Source: DATKZS01 sp035527835 [NCBI: bacterium]
Lineage (GTDB): Bacteria > RBG-13-61-14
Length of the DNA stretch: 15,119 bases
NCBI GenBank assembly: GCA_035527835.1
Contig: DATKZS010000198.1
Coordinates: 1 to 15,119, forward strand
Direction of reading: 5' to 3'
Under the pieces are notes generated by a model. That model had not been told where the DNA came from. It saw only the letters and a list, made by a program, of their open reading frames with translations, and made no database searches. Position 1 is the stretch's first letter, and every line of letters starts with the position of its first letter. Made by a program: the position numbers and the translations under genes. Below are positions 1-7,349 of the stretch, piece by piece.

Positions 1-3
1 CGC

Positions 4-29
4 GACCCCGCCCCCCGACCCCGCCCCCC
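4..29. repeat. Two tandem copies of a 13-bp C-rich unit
   Basis: The unit GACCCCGCCCCCC occurs at 4-16 and again at 17-29, and the start of a further G-C run follows. It lies in the leader upstream of the linalool dehydratase-like gene and begins at the window edge, so more copies could lie outside. No function is visible. The rest of 30-203 holds no gene I can support. Confidence 0.6.
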
Positions 30-203
30 GCCCTTGCATTCATTTTGGCATTCTGCTACTCTTGCCCCATGCCAACGCGACCTTCCCGCACCGCGCGCCG
101 CCGCCATGACCATGCGCGAAAAGACATCCGGACGCTGCTCCCAGGCGGAAAGGTCGCCGCAGACCAAAACGAGGAGGATAATGTTAAATGTTAAGACCTG
201 ATA

Positions 204-229
204 CCAACTCCTGCCAACTCCTGAGGAGG
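204..229 (+). promoter_or_regulatory. 10-bp direct repeat abutting a strong Shine-Dalgarno site, possible SD-sequestering hairpin
   Basis: CCAACTCCTG is present twice in tandem (204-213 and 214-223) and is followed directly by AGGAGG (224-229), five bases before the ATG at 235. CTCCT in the first copy (208-212) is complementary to AGGAG (224-228), so the leader could fold over the ribosome binding site with a loop of about 11 bases. The repeat and the complementarity are seen directly; a regulatory role is inference. The SD fixes the start of the downstream gene. Confidence 0.4.
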
Positions 230-234
230 AAAAA

Positions 235-1818
235 ATGAAAAGCCGGAGCAAGAACATTTTCATGGCGCTGCTGACGCTGCCGATGGCGCTCACCATGCTC
301 GGCGTCGCGCGGCCGGGGGCGGGCGGTCCCGCGGTGGATGCCGACTCGTATCCTTCGATCGGCAAAGAAGAGATGGGGCAGCTTATCTGGACGCTCAGGA
401 TCGCGGACCAGGAGTTGGATGATTTCTCGAACCTGGAGGCCCTGGACCAGGCCGGGATGACGGCTTACCGTTACGGGATCGCTTTCCACACCTACTTCCT
501 CGCCACCGAGCAGTATCACAAGCTCCCGGCGTGCTCCTCGATCATCGGGCCGCGGATGGACCGCCTGATCCGGAGGATGGTCCGGAAGCCGGTCTGGGAG
601 TACTGGGCCGAGACCAGCAAGGGGATTTATTACCTGGAGCCCCGGATGAACAAGCCGTGGCCTGCGAACCACGACCCGGTGTCGTTCCAGAACATCATGT
701 ACTCCGGGCATCTGGGCCAGATGATCGGTCTTTACGAAACGCTGTACCGTGACCTGAAGTGGGACCGGGCGGGCTCGATCGTGTTCGAGTGGAGCGCGGA
801 CGAGAAGTACGTCTATGACAATTACTCGCTGCAAAAGGTGATGTACGACCAGATGGCGGCCCCGCCCCACTGCATTCCCTGCGAGCCCAACGCCTGCTTC
901 CCGGAGTGCAACCAGCACCCGGTGCTCTCGTTCATGCTCTATGATCTCCTGCACGGCACGCATCTGGCCGACGTGCGCGAGCAGTTCATGGAGTTCTTCC
1001 TGGCCAAGAAAATGATAGACCCGAAGAACCACGAGACCGCCGCGCTCTACCTCATCAAGCAGGACCTGACGCTCCGGCAGCGCGACCCGCGCTTCGGCAA
1101 TGCGTACGACCTGCTCTTGGTGCCGGCGGTAGCCACGGGCGCGCTTAAGATCTACTCATCGAGCGCGAACGGGTGGACCGGGACGATGATGCACGCGTGG
1201 CAGCCCGAGTACATCGAGCAGCAGTACCCCTACCAGCTCAAGCACCACCTGGTGGAGATGAAGGATGACGAGGCCCGGCTGAAGAAGGACTCGTTCGAGC
1301 CCCGGCTGCAGTACGGCTTTTTCGCGATGCTGGCGGGCGAGGTCGGCGACCGTGACACCCGGGACAAGCTCATCACCTATGCCGACGCTAAGTACGGCCC
1401 GGCGTGGAAAGACGGCGCTTTTGTCTATCCGTTTGACAAGGCCAAGCAGTGCACGGGCCTCTCCGGCGTGCTCCTGGCCATAGCGCGCGCCAACCCGGAG
1501 GACGGGTTCTGGAAGCTGCACAACCGGCCGTTTGACGACGCGCACTTCCAGGAGCCCGCAGTCGAGAGCGTGGACTTCCCGAACGTGCTCCTCTCCCGCG
1601 CCATCTATGACCGGGACCAGCAGGCCCTCGTCATCACCACGCTGCCCGGCGCCCAAAAAGGCGGCAAGACCAGCCTCGGGATCGGCAGGCTCACGCCGGC
1701 CAAGTCATACGCGGTGTTCGTGGACAGCGAGCGTAAGGAGACGGTCTCGCAAAAGAGCGGCATCGAGGTTGAGGTCCCGCTGGACGGGGAACACGACGTG
1801 ATCGTGCAGGCCATGTAG
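235..1818 (+). CDS. Exported linalool dehydratase/isomerase-like protein with C-terminal extension
   Basis: This 527-residue protein resembles Castellaniella defragrans linalool dehydratase/isomerase (Ldi), a periplasmic enzyme interconverting linalool, geraniol and myrcene. Seen here: an N-terminal signal peptide (basic MKSRSK, hydrophobic to about residue 26); YGIAFHTYFLA at 80-90; KPVWEYW at 118-124; NIMYSGHL at 153-160, with H159 matching Ldi His129 and M155 matching Met125; and CEPNACFPEC at 216-225, where C216 and C225 keep the nine-residue spacing of the catalytic pair Cys171/Cys180 (Ldi numbering recalled from the literature). YDLLHGT follows at 236-242. Two extra cysteines, C213 and C221, lie in the same cluster. 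The equivalents of Ldi Asp39 and Tyr45 are not clear to me. After about residue 430 there is a beta-rich tail of about 95 residues absent from Ldi. The family assignment is good; the substrate is unknown, and a hydratase/dehydratase on another alkenol is equally possible. The start is supported by GGAGG at 225-229. The gene converges with its downstream neighbour, with only 22 bases between stops. Confidence 0.82.
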   Translation: MKSRSKNIFMALLTLPMALTMLGVARPGAGGPAVDADSYPSIGKEEMGQLIWTLRIADQELDDFSNLEALDQAGMTAYRYGIAFHTYFLATEQYHKLPACSSIIGPRMDRLIRRMVRKPVWEYWAETSKGIYYLEPRMNKPWPANHDPVSFQNIMYSGHLGQMIGLYETLYRDLKWDRAGSIVFEWSADEKYVYDNYSLQKVMYDQMAAPPHCIPCEPNACFPECNQHPVLSFMLYDLLHGTHLADVREQFMEFFLAKKMIDPKNHETAALYLIKQDLTLRQRDPRFGNAYDLLLVPAVATGALKIYSSSANGWTGTMMHAWQPEYIEQQYPYQLKHHLVEMKDDEARLKKDSFEPRLQYGFFAMLAGEVGDRDTRDKLITYADAKYGPAWKDGAFVYPFDKAKQCTGLSGVLLAIARANPEDGFWKLHNRPFDDAHFQEPAVESVDFPNVLLSRAIYDRDQQALVITTLPGAQKGGKTSLGIGRLTPAKSYAVFVDSERKETVSQKSGIEVEVPLDGEHDVIVQAM

Positions 1819-1840
1819 GAGCGGGGGCCAGTCTAATATC

Positions 1841-4800
1841 TCACGGGCGCGGCACTGCCAGATCCTTCCTGATCCGGTCGAGCTTGTCGTCCTGGACATT
1901 CGGGTACTCGCGGTCGAGCAGGGCCAGGGATTCGCGGGCCTTGGCAAGGTCTTTCAGCTCATACCACGTCTGGACCTGGTAGATCACTATTTGCTTCCTG
2001 GCATCGTCTCCGGGCTTTTCCTTTTCCGCCCGAGCCAGCAGGGCCGCGGCCTTTTTATAATCGTGAACATGGTCGGCTTCATAAATGGCAAGATTTAACA
2101 ATAGGCCCGCCTTGTCCTCCTTGGCGAGCCAGGGATGGCGGAGCAGCTTCTCCCGGAGCCCGGCCGCCAGCCAGTAATTGGCGTTGTGATCGTAATTCTC
2201 CGCTTGCTTTTGCATGGCGCTGTAGCCGGCGAGCATGTCCGGGAATTTCCGGATGACGGCGTCATAATCTTCCAGAGCGAAGAGCACGGCGGCGGTCAGC
2301 GGGCTTTGCGGATAGGCGGCGGTGAAGTCGCGTGCCGGTTCTTTCAGCTCGTTTTCATCGGCCCGGCATTCCAACATCCAATACGGCTCGAATGGTCCCT
2401 GCAGAGTGCGGGAGGCCAGGTAAAAGGCGCTGATCTCGGGGAGCGGCCGCTTATGGAGGTTCGCGGCGAGCGTGTATTCATAAACGTCGCGCGAATCCTT
2501 GCTCACCGTGGCCGCGAGCCTGGGGACCAGTTCTTTGCTGCTCTCGCGGGCCAGGCAGACCAGGATGAACGCCTCGGTCATTTTCTTTTCTTCCTCGAAC
2601 TCATCCTTTTTCGCACCCAGCGCGGACCGGGCCTGTTCGAACCGGGTGCGGGCGGCGGCGTAATTATGCTGATCATATTCCAGCAGGCCCTGCAGCGTGA
2701 GCCAGACATAGGTGTTGGCGAGCGTGGGATGGGCCGCGGCGTATCCGGCCCACCTTGACCCGATGTCGGCGGCGGGCTCGTTCCGGCGCATGAAATAAAA
2801 GTATCCATCAATCCAGTCAGTTGTTGTCGCAGGGGGATCGTTCAGGATGCAATACACCGATAATTTTTCCAGGGCAGGGCTTGCATGGCAGGTTTTGTCG
2901 TACAGCCATGACGATACGCTGTCAGTAATGATTTTTTCGCTCATGCCCAACAACACCTGATTGGGCGCGTCCTCGGGCTCAAGGTCAGCGACCTTGGCCA
3001 GGCGCGCTATTTTGGCGGTGTCGTCATCTTCATACTGCGCCAGCACCAAGTCCCGGAAATCAGTCTCCGATTTTATCTTGAGCTCTTGCCAGGGCGCGGC
3101 GCTGTCCGCGTCCAGGACGAGGGGAGAGAGGAGTTCGTAAGCCTTGCCGTCGTCGCCCTGCTTAAGCCAGTACTTGCCGGCTTGCTCCCGCGCCTCTTGT
3201 GCCTCGCCGGTTCCGGGAAATTCCGCCATGATGGTTTCATTGATCTTGAGCGCGGCCGCGGGATCATGGCGGGAGTAAGAGGAGGACAGTTGAGTAAGGC
3301 TTTGCAGCCGGAACTCGGGACTCTTGGAGGCCAGGCGCAAATACTTCATCTCTTCCGCCGTGTCGCCGTAGGCTTCGCAGATGTCGGAGAGCTCGGTGGC
3401 CAGGTAGCCGGAGAGCGGCTTGGCGGGGTGTAGCCTGATGTACCATCCGATTTTTTTCGTCTCGGGCGCGGGCTTGCGGGCGCATTTGTCGGCGAGCTTG
3501 CAGGCCATGACGTCAAGATGCTCGGCGAGCAGGGGCTTCATGTATTTCTGCAAGGCCCGCACCTGTCGGTCGGAGAGTCCGTCCACGAAATCGGTCCCTT
3601 TCATCGGGCCCTTTATCTCATCAGCCGATGTCCCGCTCAGCCCCTCGATAAACTCCTTGCGTCCGGCCCGGAACTGTTCCGGTGTTTTGCCGAGAAGGCC
3701 GATGTACAAGGCCAGGACCCTGCTCTCGGCGTCGTCGCTGTCCTTCCAGACGGCAGCGGCCCGGTCGTATTGGCCGGCCGCGTAATAAGTGATGACGCGG
3801 ACCAGGTCAATGCGCTCGGTCATTCCCCTTTCCATTTTCAGTGGCCCGGGCAGGGCCTCGATGGTTTTGGCCCTGGCGGTGAACTCCTGGTCCCGGCCCT
3901 GGGCCAGGTCGGAGATGGCCAGGAGGCTTTGCGCGAATTGGTCCTCGGCCCGTAAGCCGCCCGGCCCGTCCGCCAGGCCGGCCGTGAACTGCGCGTCCGA
4001 GACCAGGAGGCGGAAGCTTTTTCCGCCCGGCAGCCAGGCCAGGAAGGGAGTGGTAAGCACATCAATGAGGCCCGCCGGCGCCTCGAAGCGCAGCGGCGTG
4101 CCGCCGTCCAGCGGAACCGCCCAGATTGCGTCATTGGACGCGGCCAGGATCTGCTTGCCGTCCGGAGAAATGGGCAGCGACAAACCGCCCACGACCTCGC
4201 CCTTAAAGCCCAGCTCCCGGCCGGTCCGCTTGTCCACGTCGTACAAGGTCAGATGGGAGAATCCGAAAGTATCTTTGTAATCAGGCACGGACCCAAGAAT
4301 CATGAGGCCATGCTCCGGGTAGAATGACATCGCGAATGCCCCCTGGGGCAGGGGCCTCATTTCATTGCTTTCCAGGTCGAGAATCCGACCCGCGTCTTCC
4401 GAACCGGCGGATGGAAGGAAGAGTTTGCCGGCGGCGGCAAACAGGACCGCCTCGATTGACTCCGGCTCATGGGTCACCTGCCGGAGCTTGTCGGTCTCCC
4501 GGTCCCAGAGCCAGGCCTGGCCGCTGCCGCTGCGATAGCTCACAAAGGCCAGATATTTTCCGTCCGGCGAATAGCTCTGGCTGCAATCCTTGGCAGGGTG
4601 GGGGAAAAGCACGCGGCTTTGCATGGAGCCCAGGTCCAGTTCGTGGAGCTCGTAATTGCCCGTGGTCTCGTTGACGTAAGCGAGGAACTTGTTGTCCGGG
4701 GAAAAAGCGAGGGGAGCGCCGGCCGAGGAAGCGCCGGACAGAAAATCCTGGGCGGCCAGATCTCCGAGCTCATCGCTGAAGAGGGCGCCGTCCAGGTTTT

Positions 4801-5053
4801 TTATCTCCCCGTCTCCCGGGAAAAGATAGAAGCGGGTGAGCTTTTCCGAGTCGTCCGGGTAATAGAGCGCGAGGTATTTTCCGCCGGGCGAGCCGGTCAG
4901 GCCGACATAAGTGATTCTGTCCTTGCAACTCTCGGCCATGAGCAGCGCGGCGCAGACGACCGCGGCGACCTTTCCGACCAAGTTAATCCAGGTTCCGGAG
5001 CCGGCCCGCTCCCGGCCCCGCCATTTTCCCCACGCCCGCATCAAGCTTTCCAT
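1841..5053 (-). CDS. Large exported or membrane-anchored TolB-like beta-propeller / TPR-like repeat protein
   Basis: The 1070-residue product has a basic N-terminus and a hydrophobic segment (about 22-40) ending in AESC at 40-43. This could be a signal anchor or a non-canonical lipoprotein site, since Glu at -2 is unusual. Residues about 50-350 carry PD40/WD40-type blades as in TolB: SPGGKYLA (55-62), SPDNKFLAY (118-126), SPDGKYLAF (162-170) with a following WLWDRETDKLRQVT, and SPDGKQILAA (296-305) followed by IWAVPLDGGTP. From about residue 400 to the end the sequence is Ala/Leu/Tyr-rich and helical with TPR-like pairs, for example around 615-680 and the last 100 residues. That layout suggests a protein-protein scaffold in the envelope; no catalytic motif is seen. 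GGGAGG lies 6 bases before the ATG. The gene uses more A/T-ending codons than its neighbours. It is a single-gene unit with its own promoter at 5113-5142. The specific function is not recognised. Confidence 0.75.
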   Translation of the reverse strand: MESLMRAWGKWRGRERAGSGTWINLVGKVAAVVCAALLMAESCKDRITYVGLTGSPGGKYLALYYPDDSEKLTRFYLFPGDGEIKNLDGALFSDELGDLAAQDFLSGASSAGAPLAFSPDNKFLAYVNETTGNYELHELDLGSMQSRVLFPHPAKDCSQSYSPDGKYLAFVSYRSGSGQAWLWDRETDKLRQVTHEPESIEAVLFAAAGKLFLPSAGSEDAGRILDLESNEMRPLPQGAFAMSFYPEHGLMILGSVPDYKDTFGFSHLTLYDVDKRTGRELGFKGEVVGGLSLPISPDGKQILAASNDAIWAVPLDGGTPLRFEAPAGLIDVLTTPFLAWLPGGKSFRLLVSDAQFTAGLADGPGGLRAEDQFAQSLLAISDLAQGRDQEFTARAKTIEALPGPLKMERGMTERIDLVRVITYYAAGQYDRAAAVWKDSDDAESRVLALYIGLLGKTPEQFRAGRKEFIEGLSGTSADEIKGPMKGTDFVDGLSDRQVRALQKYMKPLLAEHLDVMACKLADKCARKPAPETKKIGWYIRLHPAKPLSGYLATELSDICEAYGDTAEEMKYLRLASKSPEFRLQSLTQLSSSYSRHDPAAALKINETIMAEFPGTGEAQEAREQAGKYWLKQGDDGKAYELLSPLVLDADSAAPWQELKIKSETDFRDLVLAQYEDDDTAKIARLAKVADLEPEDAPNQVLLGMSEKIITDSVSSWLYDKTCHASPALEKLSVYCILNDPPATTTDWIDGYFYFMRRNEPAADIGSRWAGYAAAHPTLANTYVWLTLQGLLEYDQHNYAAARTRFEQARSALGAKKDEFEEEKKMTEAFILVCLARESSKELVPRLAATVSKDSRDVYEYTLAANLHKRPLPEISAFYLASRTLQGPFEPYWMLECRADENELKEPARDFTAAYPQSPLTAAVLFALEDYDAVIRKFPDMLAGYSAMQKQAENYDHNANYWLAAGLREKLLRHPWLAKEDKAGLLLNLAIYEADHVHDYKKAAALLARAEKEKPGDDARKQIVIYQVQTWYELKDLAKARESLALLDREYPNVQDDKLDRIRKDLAVPRP

Positions 5054-5112
5054 CCTTTGCCTCCCTGCCCGGCCCTCGGTTACGGAGCATCCGCGCGCTG
5101 CGCCTCTTTTGA

Positions 5113-5142
5113 ATCATAGGCTTTCGCCAAAATGGATGTCAA
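5113..5142 (-). promoter_or_regulatory. Sigma-70-type promoter for the propeller/TPR gene
   Basis: Read on the minus strand, TTGACA (5142-5137, perfect -35) is separated by 18 bases from TATGAT (5118-5113, five of six matches to TATAAT). It lies about 60 bases before the ATG at 5053. Both boxes are read directly; activity is inferred. Confidence 0.6.
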
Positions 5143-5172
5143 TGGCCGGGGAGGCGTGATTCGTATTCGTGC

Positions 5173-5201
5173 TTGTATGGACGCGCCGGGAGGGGTATAA
5201 T
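5173..5201 (+). promoter_or_regulatory. Sigma-70-type promoter for the zinc-ribbon membrane protein gene
   Basis: A perfect TATAAT at 5196-5201 has TTGTAT (three of six, including the TTG) 17 bases upstream at 5173-5178. Transcription would start near 5208. The start codon at 5270 with AAGGAGG at 5257-5263 follows, leaving a leader of about 60 bases. Together with the minus-strand promoter at 5113-5142 this makes a back-to-back divergent control region. Confidence 0.55.
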
Positions 5202-5269
5202 GGAGGCGGATTGACGGCAACGGTGGATTGATCGGGCGGCGCGGGACCGGCGGCGGAAGGAGGAGGGCG

Positions 5270-6370
5270 ATGCCGAGGATCTGCCAGGTGTGCGGCAAGG
5301 AAATCCCGGACCATATCAAGGGGAACTTCTGCAGCCGGGAGTGCTTCCAGGCGGGCAAGGCCGGGGCGGCGTCCGGGGCCGTCCCCAAGGCCGCGCCGGC
5401 GAAGACCGCTCCCGCGCCGGCGGCCGCTCCCGCGGCCAAGCCGGCTCCCGCTTCAGCGGCACCCAAAAGCGCCATAGTGGCCCGGCCCGCGCCTCCCTCC
5501 GCGCCCGGCCGCATCCAACCGCCGTCTCCCGCGCCTCGTGTCCAGCCACCGCCTCCCGCGGCCGCCCCGTCACCGCCCTTGGCCGCGCAGGGAGAAGCGA
5601 GCCCTGACCTCGGCCGGGGCGCGTACCGCAAGGACCCGCGCCGGTATGCGGGCGTGATCGTGTCGGTGCGGAAGCGCAAGATTGACTTCGAGCACGAGGT
5701 CGAGGAATGGGGCATCAAGAACCCGCTGGGCGGCACGATCTTCGTGGAGAAGGGCCAGATCGAGCTCGGGGAGCCGGAGGCGGCATCGCCGCAACCGGCT
5801 CCGGCCGCGCCCGCTCCGGCCCGGCCCGTGGTCCCGGTCCTTTATAAGAGGCCCGCGCCGCCCGCGGTGGAGGGCACTCCGATGGCGGTCAAGGTGCTGG
5901 CGTGGATCTGGATCGCGCTCGGCATCATGATGGTCCTCTCCTCAGTCATGGCCTTATTCATGTCGTCCATGATGAATTCCATGATGGCCCACGACGGGAT
6001 GAGCATGGCCGACGCCAACGTGCCGGCGATTTTCCGCTATTACCGCCTGCTGGTGTTCCTGCAGTTCCTGGTTGCGGCCTTCATCATCTTCGCGGCCTAC
6101 AACTTCCTTATGCTCCGGGCGTGGGGCCGCACGGCGATCGAGGTGATCAACTGGCTGGGTCTCGGGTATATCCTCGGGTTCGGGATTTACTGGCTCATTT
6201 CCTGGGCCAACATGTCTTCGAAGTTCCCGGCAGGCCATGGCCCGCCCGCCGGGTTCGCGGCGCTCGGGATAGTAATGGGAATCCTGGTTTTCGTCACCCT
6301 CGGAGTACCTCTGGGCGTGATGATCCATTTTCTGCGCAGCGCCCCGGTGCGCGCGGCGATGAGCCGGTAG
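5270..6370 (+). CDS. Cys4 zinc-ribbon-like protein with Pro/Ala linker and four transmembrane segments
   Basis: The ATG at 5270 is chosen because AAGGAGG (5257-5263) sits just upstream; a TTG at 5228 would extend the frame by 14 residues but lacks this site. The product is 366 residues. C5-x2-C8 and C21-x3-C25 form a short treble-clef or ribbon-like metal-binding module (ICQVCGKEI ... FCSRECF). Residues 30-110 are a Pro/Ala-rich, probably disordered linker. Residues 119-168 form a compact charged segment (around RRYAGVIVSVRKRKIDFEH) ending in GTIFVEKGQIELG. A second Pro/Ala linker follows, then four hydrophobic segments at about 207-231, 258-282, 290-312 and 329-354, the first leading into a Met-rich stretch (MSSMMNSMMAHDGMSM). 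It is likely an inner-membrane protein with a cytoplasmic zinc-binding head. I do not recognise a characterised family, and no catalytic residues are evident. It is followed by an independent promoter, so it is probably monocistronic. Confidence 0.7.
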   Translation: MPRICQVCGKEIPDHIKGNFCSRECFQAGKAGAASGAVPKAAPAKTAPAPAAAPAAKPAPASAAPKSAIVARPAPPSAPGRIQPPSPAPRVQPPPPAAAPSPPLAAQGEASPDLGRGAYRKDPRRYAGVIVSVRKRKIDFEHEVEEWGIKNPLGGTIFVEKGQIELGEPEAASPQPAPAAPAPARPVVPVLYKRPAPPAVEGTPMAVKVLAWIWIALGIMMVLSSVMALFMSSMMNSMMAHDGMSMADANVPAIFRYYRLLVFLQFLVAAFIIFAAYNFLMLRAWGRTAIEVINWLGLGYILGFGIYWLISWANMSSKFPAGHGPPAGFAALGIVMGILVFVTLGVPLGVMIHFLRSAPVRAAMSR

Positions 6371-6404
6371 GGGAGAGGGGCCCGGCAAAAAGGCGAAGGC
6401 TGGC

Positions 6405-6432
6405 TTGACACGGCGTGAGCAGTGAACATAAT
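6405..6432 (+). promoter_or_regulatory. Strong sigma-70-type promoter for the PA2779-family gene
   Basis: TTGACA (6405-6410, perfect) is followed after 16 bases by CATAAT (6427-6432, five of six). Transcription would begin near 6439, after the ATG-less upstream part of the open frame. This supports translation from 6529, giving a 5' leader of about 90 bases. Confidence 0.6.
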
Positions 6433-6528
6433 AGTGGGTGTAAGATTTCCGGCACCGAAATGAGGAAAGAAAGCGGCGGATGGGGAATTCCGCCGCGGGT
6501 CAAGGATGAGAAGAGGAGGAGAAAGAAG

Positions 6529-6972
6529 ATGCTTATGAGGGCGATGTTAAAGTCAATCAGGAACGGCGGGCTGCGGCGGGTGGTTTTCACCCTGATCGGG
6601 GCGCTGATGATCATCGGTCTGCTCCCGAACACGGGCGGGGCGGCGGTGATCCCGGCGGGCGAGGCGGATATGCACGCGGCGCGGGCCCAGAACGTGGCCA
6701 AGATCCAGGCGACGCTGGAGCGGAAGGAGATCGCGGCGCGGCTCGCGGATTACGGGCTGACGCCGGAGGAAGTGGGGAGCCGGCTGGACCGTCTCTCGGA
6801 CCAGCAGGCCGCCGAGATCTCGGCGCAGATAGACAAGATCAACGCGGGCGGCGACGCGGTGGGGCTGTTGATCAGCCTGGCGCTGCTGGCGCTGCTGGTG
6901 CTGCTGATCCTGCACCTGCTCGGGTACATTGACCTGAAACTGCCCAGGCCCAAGCACAAGCAACCGAGCTGA
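6529..6972 (+). CDS. PA2779-family small membrane protein
   Basis: The ATG at 6529 is preferred because GAGGAGG (6513-6519) precedes it and the promoter at 6405-6432 would place transcription start after the upstream alternative codon at 6415. The product is 147 residues. It has an N-terminal basic stretch and hydrophobic signal or anchor (about 17-40), a helical middle (about 45-105) with the pattern LADYGLTPEEVGSRLDRLSDQQ (split here: LADYGLTPEE at 72-81, VGSRLDRLSDQQ at 82-93), IDKINAGGD at 101-109, and a C-terminal Leu-rich membrane helix (about 110-133) with a basic tail. This layout, with a Gly-Leu/Val-x-Pro turn, an L[ST]D motif and an AGG before the last membrane helix, matches the PA2779 family (DUF6627). 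The biochemical role is unknown. In many genomes the partner is a PA2778-like cysteine peptidase gene; none is in this window. A terminator follows, so it is a single-gene unit. Confidence 0.75.
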   Translation: MLMRAMLKSIRNGGLRRVVFTLIGALMIIGLLPNTGGAAVIPAGEADMHAARAQNVAKIQATLERKEIAARLADYGLTPEEVGSRLDRLSDQQAAEISAQIDKINAGGDAVGLLISLALLALLVLLILHLLGYIDLKLPRPKHKQPS

Positions 6973-6999
6973 GAGCTGATCGTCTGAAAATGAGCGCAA

Positions 7000-7023
7000 G
7001 GGGGCCGGCAACGGCCCCCTTTT
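7000..7023 (+). terminator. Rho-independent terminator after the PA2779-family gene
   Basis: GGGGGCCG (7000-7007) pairs perfectly with CGGCCCCC (7012-7019) around a GCAA tetraloop, which is of the stable GNRA type, followed by TTTT (7020-7023). It lies 28 bases after the stop codon. The U-tract is short but the stem is very GC-rich. Confidence 0.8.
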
Positions 7024-7114
7024 CAGCGCCTCCCACTCTTCTTGGCAATTTCATGATTTTCGGGCGCCGTAATGCGGCATGAGGAGCTGTCCAAAATATT
7101 TCCCCGAAGAATGA

Positions 7115-7284
7115 TGTGAGTAGCCGGGTGGTGAAACCCCCGGAAAAACCGCGACCGCATTCCGACCCTGAAGGGGCCGCACCTCGCCGGGCTTTTAGTT
7201 CAACCCCTTCAGGGTTGATAACCCTGGGGGCGATGTTACGCAGGTTGCACCTACGGCTACTCATATTTCCACCCCTTACGGGGT
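7115..7284. repeat. Nested inverted-repeat element of likely dispersed type
   Basis: The outer arms are TGTGAGTAGCCG (7115-7126) and CGGCTACTCATA (7254-7265), matching as inverted repeats at 11 of 12 positions. Inside, ACCCTGAAGGGG (7165-7176) and CCCCTTCAGGGT (7204-7215) are perfect 12-base inverted repeats, each also partly self-complementary. A further small hairpin, CCCC-TTAC-GGGG, lies at 7272-7283. Short open frames across it on both strands are low-complexity and probably not genes. The motifs resemble abundant intergenic repeats that I have seen mis-annotated as small proteins, but copy number cannot be judged from one window. This element explains most of the 360-base gap between the terminator and rtcA. 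Confidence 0.6.
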
Positions 7285-7349
7285 TAGGGAACTCGCATTA
7301 GTAATTGCCCCCGCTCTCGATTCAATCCCGGAATTATGTTAGGTTCAGT

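Noticed and set aside
69-194. Small open frame of 41 codons upstream of the Ldi-like gene
   Set aside because: Arg-rich at first and low-complexity, no ribosome binding site, and the frame stays open back to the window edge through a C-rich repeat. A partial upstream gene cannot be excluded but nothing supports one.
184-1032. 282-codon open frame antisense to the Ldi-like gene
   Set aside because: His/Arg/Val-rich product typical of a mirror frame in GC-rich coding DNA; the plus-strand protein has clear family motifs.
2135-2758. 207-codon plus-strand open frame inside the propeller/TPR gene
   Set aside because: Antisense to a convincing long coding frame with repeat motifs; no family resemblance.
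4469-5119. 216-codon plus-strand open frame opposite the start of the propeller/TPR gene
   Set aside because: It runs across the real gene's signal segment and promoter region and shows no domain.
5080-5736. 218-codon minus-strand open frame over the zinc-ribbon gene
   Set aside because: Gly/Ala-rich shadow of the Pro/Ala linker on the other strand.
7116-7301. 61-codon open frame within the inverted-repeat element, and a 130-codon frame on the opposite strand (6872-7264)
   Set aside because: Both follow repeat sequence and lack ribosome binding sites; more likely artefactual small proteins from a dispersed repeat.
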